Shown here: piece by piece, positions 13,101 through 22,617 of the stretch
How the letters are laid out: every line of letters begins with the position of its first letter
Numbering within the stretch: position 1 is the first letter of the stretch
Source: Siniperca chuatsi
Taxonomy: Eukaryota > Chordata > Actinopteri > Centrarchiformes > Sinipercidae
NCBI RefSeq assembly: GCF_020085105.1
Contig: NC_058045.1
Span: forward strand, 10,309,833 to 10,373,832
Reading direction: 5' to 3'
DNA length: 64,000 bases
The notes under the pieces: generated by a model
What the model was told of the DNA's origin: nothing
Databases searched by the model: none
The model's input: only the letters and a program-made list of their open reading frames with translations
Position numbers and translations under genes: made by a program

Positions 13101-16100
13101 TATGTGTACCACACAAGCAACTAATAATTAAATAACACATTTATCTGACAGCTATTAATACTAGTTACTTTCTAATTAAGATTTTACAATAAATTGTTAT
13201 AAATTAAACCACCCAACAGTCTAAAGTAGATAAAAATTAGCTCCACCTCCACCAGCCACAACATTAAATTCAGTAATAATAATCAAATACTATACAATAA
13301 AAAGCGGACAGGGGCCATTCTGTTGTATAACAAGTACTTTTACTTTTGATACTTTAAGTACATTTTGCAGTTAATACTTATGTACTTTAAAGCTGGATTA
13401 ATGGATTTTTTGGCCACGCAGGGGCAGCGCAACAAGCTGTAAATACAACATTGATATATCACCTTATGAAGCTGATATGGCTAACGTGTTAGCAAAGAGT
13501 TGCCTATTTATACATCCAGCAGTTACAGAGCAACATTAGCTTTCATTTGGAGTCATAATGATGAATGTAAGTCCAATTTTCACTCTCTTTTAGCTCAGTT
13601 TTTGGTCGATACCAACTCCTGAGAGAAATATCTGGCTCTTCAGCTGCTAATTCTCCTCCACTATGTTCATCAGCTAGTCGCTAACTTTGTATGCCTCCCA
13701 TTTGGTGCTGGGCAGGTAGCAGGTTTATCACAGCATGTTAGCTGAAATCAGCTGCTTGCTGCGGAAAACATTTCTGATGAGAGCTGTGAGAGTCCAACGA
13801 AAACAATAAAGTTGCGAGCCGTAAAATCAAAGCAATTAGCTGAAAGACGTGGAAATGCTCCGTAGAGCTGAAGGGAACTGCAGAGTGGGGTGATAATTCT
13901 CTCTGCGTTTGTCACTACGAACAACTCCTTTCACATACACATACATACTCATTGATAATATAAAATATTGACTACAGCAGATTTAAGTAAGATTTTGAAT
14001 GCAAGGCTTTTACTTGTATTTTTTACATTGTGCTATTTATTGCTGATTTTACTTTAGTTAAGGATCTGAATACTTCCTCCACCACTGCCCAGTTTTATCT
14101 CGTAAATCATTTAAATGTAATATTTTTTAAAAAGTGCATTCGGCAATACATCTCGAATAGAGTCGAGCAGAGTTAACAACAACATTCATTTTGTGCTGAC
14201 CACAACATGCTGTGTCTTACCCATGTCATGGCTGGACCATTAGGAGCTGTTACTGGCTCATACGCCTCAAGGTCATTTTTCCTGATCTCTGGGGACATTG
14301 GCAATCCAAGAGGATAGCCCAACATCACTGCATCAGCCTGCTTCACTGGATGACCTGTGAGAGGTCCAAAAGACATTTTGACATGTTATGGACGCCAGAT
14401 TTTCTTATCCAGGTCAGTGTCAGAAACATACAAAAATGAACCTTTAATGTAGCCATCAAACTCAGGATGGTACTGGGATTTTTGGTCAAAAGGTATTTTG
14501 AGGTGTTCAGCCACTTCTTGCCATTCCTTTGGTGCAGGATGTTGGAGGAGGTAAGCCAGTTCTACAGCGAACTGGAGACTGGCAAATGAGAATCGTTTTG
14601 TGTTATTAGTATTCATAAATTAAAATGCACTGCAGGGAAATATTCAAATACTCGTACCTGAATTTGGCCACTGTGTTTGTGTACACAGAGTTGTTGATAT
14701 TGTAGTAGTACTCATCAGGTGGCATGACACCTAAATGGCACAAAAGGGAAATGCTTCATAATATTTTAATACAAATATTCATGCTATTATATAGTAATGA
14801 TTACATGTATATCATACAGTTATGCTTCCAAGTTAGATAAATAAAAATGTTGTGGCTAATTTATTTATATCAACAAAAATAGGGGGAAAACATTACAATA
14901 GCAAAAATAAAGTGAATTAAATAAAAAAAAAGGTCTTAACATTTAAAAACTTCAATAACACTGAGAGCCAAGTTCTACTTCATTACAGAAATCGTTTTGT
15001 GAAATAATGAGTTTTGCCAGTGATCTTTAATTTTGCTTTTATTAAAGAATTTGCCTGATAACCATGTAAAGCTAAATAAATTCAGTATAATTACCATCTT
15101 TCTAATACTGGTCTTTACCTAAGAGATGATACTTCTGGTCCTCAGGGCTCCATGTTACTCTAGAAACCCAGTAATCAGCCACACCATATATCACCTCACT
15201 GCCCTGGCCCTCTGTGAACATGGACAGATCCTGCAACAAAGAGCTCAGTTAATATCCTCACGCAGGGTGAGACAATAGGATGGTGAGTGGGTTTTAAAGA
15301 GCACATACCTCAGTGAGGTAGAGATAATGTTGGAAGGCCAGGGTGACATCTCCATTTATGTGAATCTCTTGTTGTCCATAAATGTCCTCTGGACACACCT
15401 CCCTCCCTGACACAGCACTCTCCCATGGGAACTTTAGTCCCTGTAAAGATAGCATATTTTCTTCAGGCACAGTTTCATTGTTATTGTTAAAATGGAGAGC
15501 AAGAATACAGAGACTAACAGTATCAGCCCTAAAATATAGCCAACACTGCAGTCGTTCTGCTACCAGCAGTTGGTTTCAGTTGAACATTATGTTGCTAGTA
15601 GCAACTGCTGCTACCACTGTCCCACAGTCTTTTAAATCACACTTTTACTTCCAGGCTTTTGTCAAGTCAAACATCTAATATCAAATAAAGTGCTCTTGTT
15701 GGACTATTATCTGCTGATACTGTATTTGTTAAAGCTATTTTGTGACTACTGTTTGTAATTTGAGATGTTAAATTAATTTTTCTGTTATCAGGTCAGTGCT
15801 AACCTTAGCCTTAATGCTATCTGAGGCTAATGTGTTGCCAATAAAACATCCTAGGTCACTGTTGAATTACTGTTGGGCTACTGTTGATGTTATACATTTT
15901 GCTTATTTTGTAGACTATTTTTATGTTTACAGTGCTAGCATAATTATTGTGTTGTAGGCTACGTACTGTGGGAACTAGTAGTTCAATGTTTTGGGAAATA
16001 TTTGCTTTCTTGCCAAGATTTAGATCAGAAGATCGATACCACTCTCATGTCTGTATGCTAACTATGGAAATAAGGCCGAAAGTCGAAAGCCGAAAGAAGC

Positions 16101-18045
16101 TTAGCATAAAGACTTGAAGCTGGGTGAAACAGCTAGTCTAGCTCTGTCCAAAGGTAACAAAATGAATGTATGAATCTCCAAGAAATCACTGCTACTGGGG
16201 AGAAATAGTTACAGCACATAACTCTACCTGAAACCACAAATTCTTGTTTTTACATTCCTGTTTGTGTACAAACAGACACGATATAAAGTGTAATTCAGTG
16301 AGCTTCAGAGGTGCTGGTAGGTGTATTTTTTAACTCTGAAGACAGCTAGGCTAACTGTTTCCCACTGCTGCAGTCTTTACACTAAGCTCAGATAAGCTAA
16401 CCTCCTCCTGGCTCATCCTCCTACATAATTAGTGCATGAGAGTCATGAGAGTGGTATCAATCTTCTCATTGTCTTTGTTTATGTACAAAGTAATTGTTAC
16501 AACACCTCTGGTCTAACCTTTGTTTATTGTATCATCTTTTTCTGACTTGTCACCACTAACATTGAGTTTGTTGTGTTTTATCCAACAGTTTTTAACAGTT
16601 TCACAATTGCTTCCAGTAAAACACTTCAAAGACCAACTCTTCTCTTCAACCTTTATTGGAAGTGTGTTTAGCTCACTGCATAGTTGTGCACTTACATGCA
16701 TAGTGAGTGAGGGCAGAAGAGCTATGATGGTGACACTGATACCTTGTAGCCCTGCTTTTGGGCGTTGTCTTTTGCGCCATCTACAGTCCGAACCCTGTAT
16801 TCCAGCACAGCTCGGGCTAGCTTGGGATAGAAAAGGGCTATACCAGGATACATCCAAATGTCCTATCAACAGGAAGGTAGGGTCATTGTGTGAAACATCA
16901 TACAACCCAGACAGACAACATGTAAATCACATAGCTAGCCATCAACTGCCCATAACCTTACCTGGTCCCAGAAAACATGGCCCCAGTAGTCCTGACCATC
17001 CCCACCATTAGACAGCCCGCCTGGACTGACTCCACCAAAAGAGCTGGAGGTGTCATGTATTGAGGGGAAGGCGCTGATCAAGTAGAACATGCAACCAATC
17101 AGAGCCTTGTAGAGGCTGTCTGACCCTGCCACCTCCACCTTGCTCTGCAGCCACAGTTCTTTCCAGGCTTTCTCGTGAGACGGACGCAGGCTACCAGTCG
17201 CCATTAGATTCAGGCCCTCGTCAAAATTGGCCTCAGCAGTGTCTAAACTGTTGGCCACAACCACGATGAAGCCCCAGCGAGCCTTGCTCTGCTCTGGAAG
17301 CAGTGTCAGAGTGGAGGGTATGGGGATCCAGATAAGGTGCACTGTGGGACAGGAGCCTCCTGGGTACTCCGCACTGGTCGTCTTTCCTTGGATGTGCCTG
17401 AGCGAGAGAGGAATGTGGACTGTGTAAGATATCATACTTGTACTATATAGTCAAAAATGTGCATGTTTTTGTTAACCTTACCTTCCTCCTTTGTAATCAG
17501 GACCAGACTCAAAAACGATGTCTTTGCTCTCAGGTGTGAACGAGCTTTCCAGCTTAACAGTGACTGGCTCCGCTGAAGTCACCTGACGCACCAACAGTAT
17601 CTCCATCACCATCAGGTTGGAGTAGTATCGGTGTGAATACAAAGACTGTGAGACGGTCACACTTGCTGAGCTCAGAGTGTGGGTAAAAATGCCTGGATGA
17701 GAAGATGAGACAGTTAGCAGCGACAATTCTTCACAGCATGAAATGAGATCAGCAACAACACAAGTTCTGGCAACCAGACAGTCAAACCCTGCAGAGACTA
17801 CCTGTGTGGGTGTCTAGGCTGTAGGTGTGCTGGGCTGGTTCCTCTGTCTCAACCTTCACAGCCAGAGGACAGGGGACATCTGCTCGGTGACAACGTCCGC
17901 CCTCCCCGTTATACACGCCACCCATGTGCATGATATTGTTGTACACCCTCCATCCCAGAAGCCCATTGGCCAGTGGAGGGAGGAAGCGGGGGTCAGTGGG
18001 TAGAGTGTCGGTGGAGAAGATGTAAGGGTCTGAGTCACAGGACAT
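10173..18045 (-). CDS. pgghg: Protein-glucosylgalactosylhydroxylysine glucosidase (ATHL1)
   Basis: This GH65-family enzyme removes glucose from the Glc-Gal-hydroxylysine glycan of collagens. Thirteen exons fit in frame: 18045-17802, 17692-17482, 17397-16962, 16862-16743, 15440-15309, 15230-15119, 14730-14658, 14578-14442, 14354-14221, 12984-12889, 12800-12703, 12594-12377, 10249-10173. They total 695 residues; human has about 737. Clear family blocks are GVYNGEGG near the N-terminus, FWDQDIWMYPG (D298), [29 protein letters not shown] (E425) and [19 protein letters not shown]298 and E425 line up, by my recollection of the human numbering, with the reported catalytic Asp301 and Glu430. The last coding exon is short (TGA at 10173-10175) and sits 2.1 kb beyond the previous one, across a LINE fragment. 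A possible 5'UTR acceptor lies near 18067. No lesion seen. Confidence 0.95.
10553..11205 (+). mobile_element. Truncated non-LTR retrotransposon (L2/Rex-like LINE), 3' end
   Basis: It lies in the last pgghg intron on the opposite strand. The frame at 10562-10750 reads like the C-terminal tail of a LINE reverse transcriptase ORF ([18 protein letters not shown]), followed by about 450 bases of 3'UTR. It ends in TAATAAAATATTTCTGATTC with a repeated TTCTGA hexamer, the usual 3' tail of this LINE type in teleosts. Everything upstream of this domain is missing, as in a 5'-truncated insertion. The clade name is from memory. Confidence 0.7.
11645..11965. repeat. Dispersed teleost repeat (GGTAACACTTTATATTAAGG type)
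   Basis: The stretch begins GGTAACACTTTATATTAAGG and continues with CACCATTAACTAGTTGCTTA. I recognise this as a repeat common in fish genomes, often flanked by inverted copies of the first 20 bases. The right-hand inverted end is not clear here, so this copy is decayed or truncated. Confidence 0.55.
13138..14087. mobile_element. hAT-like MITE, left end lost, split by a second MITE
   Basis: The right end reads GAATACTTCCTCCACCACTG, the same terminus as the intact copy at 23722-24251. The interior matches that family (TACTTTTACTTTTGATACTT, and the block around 13230-13310 also present near 46430-46560). The left terminus is missing. A different repeat (about 13390-13983) is inserted inside it. 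It lies in a pgghg intron. Confidence 0.7.
13390..13983 (-). mobile_element. MITE nested in the hAT-like element
   Basis: Starts TTGGCCACGCAGGGGCAGCG just inside the left limit and contains ACATCCAGCAGTTACAGAGC. The reverse complement of 40479-41022 carries the same blocks in the same order, so these are two copies of one family in opposite orientation. hAT sequence resumes on both sides, so this insertion is the younger event. Confidence 0.65.
15975..16481. mobile_element. Foldback MITE, second copy
   Basis: The left part reads AGTTCAATGTTTTGGGAAAT, then AGAAGATCGATACCACTCTC. The right part ends GAGAGTGGTATCAATCTTCT. Left and right halves are inverted copies, and the element matches the one at 23677-24900. 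The extreme right terminus is missing. It sits in a pgghg intron. Confidence 0.65.
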
Positions 18046-19703
18046 GGCGAGGAGGCGATCTTTACCTGGAAAGCTTAAATTGAACCAGGAAGTCTGCAGT
18101 CAGGGTTTGTTGAGAAGGTCCCAGCTCTTGAACAATGAAAGATTATTTAATTTACTACAAGTTAGCATGGCTTTAAAACATCTATATTTTGACATCAGTT
18201 GTCTATCTGCACTATTACACTCCCTCAGCGAGATTATAATGGTTATGTACTGTATTTATGCAACAACACTGGACACAACTTTTCACACACACTTTTCACA
18301 GGTTCCTGCCAGTAACGGCTATTTGTAGATTGTGTACTTTGACACTTTTGTGTCACAAGACATGTCATCCTAAGACATCATCATGCAAAAGATCCACTCA
18401 CAGAACAAAACAAAGAACAGAAAAAGTTAATTACAGGACAAATACTTTCCCCTCATCAATTAAGCATGTCTGAAATTGTTAATTACTTTGAAGGCATTCA
18501 TTGGCAAAAAAAATAAACATACAATCTCAGTTATAAAGCTCCTGAAAGTTAACCAGAGTTGTTGCAGTCAACAGCATAATTCCTTCTAACACGTTACTAC
18601 AGTGTGAATGTTTCACTCTCAGGAAGAAGAATCGGTTTCTGCAACAAAGAGGAATGCTGGAAAAAACAAACAAATTGAAGGTAGAACCTGCAGAAGTTCC
18701 CACGCCGCTTGTTCTTTACAGTTTAACCTCTAAAAAACTGCTTTTGTGCTATAATTCCTTCACATCTAGTGAAAGCAAAGAAGTCAAAAGTTGTTGATGT
18801 GGATCTATAAGTTAGTAGAATGTGAAAGCTGTAGGAAAAGGCCATGTAGCTCTGTGTGCTGCAAAGAAAACCTGGACATGGTTTAGGGTCTGCTGGAAAA
18901 CATGGCATGGATTTAACGTGGACGATCAGGCAGAGTGTGTCTAAACCCAGCTGTGCAGTGGATCATTAGGTAGGACACCACTACAAAATTACCATGTTCA
19001 TTAGATTTTAGTGAAATGTCAAATGCACTAACCTCACAATGTATGATGGCAACTCCCAGCTTTAAGAAAAACAATATTAATATACACTTGTGTTACACTT
19101 GGAAAGAGTGAACAGTCTTGTTGCAGGCTGTAATGGCTGCCACCTTATGCGTACATATTTACAATTTAAACACCAGGACCACTTGGCTGAGACTGTAAAA
19201 ATACTCTCCAGGTCACAGTGCAAGTGTTTACATTTCCATCCTATCTTTTCCAAGAAGTATCACGTAACTCACTCCAAACAAAATCATGTCAACTCTACTC
19301 TGCTTACCAGTTGCTCTAAATACCCTTTTGCTCTTATTTCGCTCCTTATACAACAGTCTACACGATCATTTGAGTCTTTGCAGTCAGAGCCTCTGAAACA
19401 ACCTACTTGAAGAAATAAGGCTGACAGAATCAGTATTCACTTTTAAATGTCTTCTTAAAAACACTTTTATGGGAGAGCTTTGTTGATTTTTACTTGATTT
19501 TACCTCAGTAGTATTTCTTTGTGACATTTATTTTATGTCTTTTATTACATATATATTTTCCATTGGCTCTTTTGTTTTATTGTTATTACTATAATTGGGG
19601 TTGCAGGTAGGGTTGCTCCTGTCCTTATGGGTGCCACGGGTAGAAGTCCCACAACCGCTACCAACAACATTTTTTTATTTAAAATAATGAAAGGAGATCA
19701 AGC

Positions 19704-19874
19704 TGGCGCCCTGGTGGCCTTGGGGTTAAGCTGCCGACCATGAACCGCAACATCCTCGGAGAGCATCCAGCCGGGGACCTTTGTTGCATGTCTCTTCTCA
19801 TCTCTCTCTCCCCTCATTTCCTGTCATTTATCCACTGTTGCTATCCAATAAAGGCGTAAAATGTCCAAAAAAAA
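19704..19874 (+). mobile_element. tRNA-derived SINE
   Basis: Starts GGCGCCCTGGTGGCCTTGGG (A-box region). A CCGGGGACCTTTGTTGCATG block follows, then a tail with CTCTCTCTCCCCTCATTTCC and CAATAAAGGCG ending in poly(A). This is the layout of a tRNA-derived SINE that I recognise from percomorph genomes. The B-box region (AGCATCCAGCC) is degraded, so it is a dead copy. Confidence 0.7.
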
Positions 19875-20624
19875 GCCAAGGTGACATAAGAGATGTGGGT
19901 CCCAACCTGCTAGAAGGCCTCTATTGAGGGTCCCTCCGACAGACACACACTCCTGCAACCCATTTTGTCTAGAGCATCAAAAGCCAACCAGTATTCTTAT
20001 GCTGGAATACTACCTGCCGCAGGTTTACAGTGTGTCAGTTTGTTTGTGTTTATTCGATTACATAAAAAATTTAATTTTACACATAAAGGTCATTTTTCTC
20101 ATCATGGAAATGACTAACTCAAACTGTAAAACAGCTGTTGGATGTCTTCTATGGTTCTAGATGAGCTTTACAAAGTCTGGGAAATAACCCTGGTGATGTC
20201 AGGCTGCTAATTATTGCGTTATAGCCTGCGTTGCAAAATGGTAGTGTAGGAGTGGTAGTTTTAATCCGTCTCTTGTGAGTCCCCCAACTTTATGGCAATG
20301 CAATAACAAATAACTGGAGTACTTTTTTTATAGAAATGCACCATGTAAGCATTATATCAACTGAAATATTATAAACACATTTTGATCCAGTTCCCTTCTG
20401 CAAGCCCTCTACTGTTACCAATTCAGTTTATTTCTTATTTATTGTAAGCGGATCTGGAAAACTAGCTGTCAAAAATGGAAAAAAAAAAGAACAAAAACCC
20501 ACTCAAGTTCAATTGTAGCATTTCATTGGTGGCACCACTTGGTGGTGTCGAGGAGCTGTTTGCGCAACATCTGGCATCATGCCGGGGGTCAGAGCCACAA
20601 ACCCTGGGAAAAGCAGTGCTTTGT

Positions 20625-20746
20625 CCATATAAGGCTGCAATCCATCCGCTTCCCTCTTCCTCCCCAGCTCCCTTCCCCTGTCTTTCTCAGACCTGAGGGA
20701 TATTTACAGAGAGAGTGCCTCGGCCAGCCTGCCCTTCCTTATTAGG
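20625..20746. promoter_or_regulatory. Pair of CArG boxes (candidate SRF element)
   Basis: CCATATAAGG at 20625-20634 and CCTTATTAGG at 20737-20746 both fit the serum response factor site CC(A/T)6GG exactly. They are 112 bp apart in non-repetitive intergenic DNA 3' of the MYPT-like gene and upstream of pgghg. Paired CArG boxes are typical of smooth-muscle control regions. The motifs are direct observations; function and target gene are inference. Confidence 0.35.
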
Positions 20747-21638
20747 AGCTCAGCTTGTTGTCAGTACTTCTACCCTGCAGGACAGTGGTCCATCTCTCTG
20801 CTCTCAGATGAGACAAACAGATGGATGACTGGTGTTAACTTCACTTTAGTGCAAATCAAAGGGAGCTCAGAAAACAACGGGACTCTTACAGCTTTGCCCA
20901 GGCATCTACTGAGCACTCACCCAGCATATGTAACAACGCTTCTATCACGTCAGTCAAGCCACTCATGATGTACTGTCCACCTGGGAGCAGTAGTAGATTT
21001 ATGTAACAGTCCAAACATATTGTTAATACATCTTATGCTCACTGTGTGTGAGCGTCTCCGTGTTGCAGCTGTTCTGTTCCTCTTTTTTTTTTCTCCCCAG
21101 TGATGTAGGACATCTGGCTACTAGAAAACAGAACAACTGTATGCAGGGATGATACAAGTATAATGTGGGTGAAGCAGCAAAAAGACAAACAACCAGGTGA
21201 CCACAAATCTCTAAAGTGCACAATTTGATGACTCCATCAGTCACAGCACGTTACTAAGAAGCCAGGAATCCAAGTAAGATTGAGAGTTATGGATGGGTCA
21301 AAGAGTAATGTAATATTTTAGTGATGGAGTTGGATACAAATTCTCACAGTGTACATAATAACCAGGCAGTCGCTACAAACACACTTTTTTCTTTATTAGG
21401 GTGCCGACATCCATTCAATATATTAGAAAACCAACATGTGAAGAAAGGCTACATGGAATTTTACTTCAAAGGGGGTATTATTCAAGACTAATATTTATAC
21501 ACATTTAATATACATAACCATGCTCCCTTGTAAGAGAGGAATTGACAATGAAAAACTATGAAAATAATATTTTTATCAATGGTAATAATTAAAACCATCC
21601 ATAGCATAATAGGCTTTGACAGAACAGCAATTTCTATA

Positions 21639-21660
21639 ATTGTGCAATGACCTTTGACCT
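21639..21660. promoter_or_regulatory. C/EBP-like site fused to a perfect DR1 element
   Basis: ATTGTGCAAT (21639-21648) is one base from the C/EBP palindrome ATTGCGCAAT. It overlaps TGACCTTTGACCT (21648-21660), which is two AGGTCA half-sites in direct repeat with one-base spacing, the site used by PPAR-RXR, HNF4 and COUP-TF. It lies about 1 kb past the ppp1r12c stop codon. Binding is not shown. Confidence 0.35.
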
Positions 21661-22045
21661 TCAGCTATGGGTAACTTCTCCCTCCACTTGCTAAGTGAGA
21701 AGGCGCTGCTCTGAAATAAGTTTGTCTGTCTGGAGGACGGGCAAAGCCTCGCAGATCTTTTCTTGCTTTGCAGAGAGTAAAGTGCTGTGGTCGACTGACC
21801 TGGTTCTGCGGTCATTTTTTTGTTTTTAAGAGCATGGAGTGTCTGTGGTCACAAAAATAAAAATGTATGTGGGGAAGTGCATAGGTGGAGAGGTAGGTGG
21901 GTTCAAACACTTGCATGTGGAAACAAAACAACCCAACAGAGCTTCATGGACTTCCCCGTCGTCAGGATGTTGCCGAATGTAAAGACAGAGCCTGAAATGC
22001 TTTTCAGAGCTGGGTTGTTTTTTTTAAAGACCTACACCCAAAACC

Positions 22046-22051
22046 TTTATT
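22046..22051 (-). terminator. Candidate ppp1r12c polyadenylation signal
   Basis: AATAAA on the minus strand, about 570 bases after the TAG at 22618-22620. A further copy is at 21392-21397. Either could end the 3'UTR. Confidence 0.4.
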
Positions 22052-22539
22052 GCTTGACAAAACATTAGATTTGATCTGTGAGTGGGGTAAATTTGTGAAT
22101 GTGTGCCGTGAGTGTGTTCACAAAAAATAAATACTAAGTGGGAGCTTTAAGGCCCAAGCTGCCTCGTGCGCTCGTGGAATGTGCATCGAGGAAGTGTGTG
22201 ATGCACGCGTAGGAATGTGTGTGCATGTTCGTGTTCCCCTGATGCACAGTCGTAGTAGATGTTGTGTTTTGTGTGTTGCACCAGCCGTGGAACATTCAGG
22301 CTGTTGTCAAGTCTCATGTTGCTACTGTGCAAGCCTCTGACCGCAGCCACAGGCCTTCATGCCATAGGTCTTCCTGTGACAAAGGGGCATTAAGGCACGC
22401 TAAAGCCACTCCAGCTGTTCATAGAGAGGCATCACAATCCAAGTCAAGCTGTGTTAATGTACGTAGGACATTCTGCTGCTTCTCTCTTCTCTCCTCTCTC
22501 ACTCTCTCTCGCTCTTTGGCACTGGGAGGAATGTGTGGA

Positions 22540-22590
22540 AGGAGGGAGGGAGGGATGGATGGATGGATGGATGGGGGGAGGGGGAGGGGG
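22540..22590. repeat. (GGAT)n and G-run tract in the ppp1r12c 3'UTR
   Basis: GGGAGGGAGGGAT leads into five GGAT units (about 22553-22573) and then GGGGGGAGGGGGAGGGGG. Plus-strand G here means the mRNA is C-rich (CCCCCTCCCCCTCCCCCC) beginning about 30 bases after the stop codon. Confidence 0.8.
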
Positions 22591-22617
22591 TTCCCTGCTC
22601 TTCGTGTCTCTCTCCAT

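Larger units (their letters stand above)
18046..22617. other. pgghg-ppp1r12c interval
   Basis: This 4.6-kb gap holds the unplaced 5' exons of pgghg and the 3'UTR of ppp1r12c. It contains a SINE near 19.7 kb, a CArG pair at 20.6-20.7 kb and a C/EBP plus DR1 module at 21.6 kb. No further protein-coding exon is recognisable. Part of 20160-20300 resembles the dispersed repeat seen at 52.7-53.2 kb. Confidence 0.5.

Noticed and set aside
16520-17011. 163-codon plus-strand frame
   Set aside because: It overlaps two pgghg exons in antisense; the minus strand carries the clear GH65 protein.
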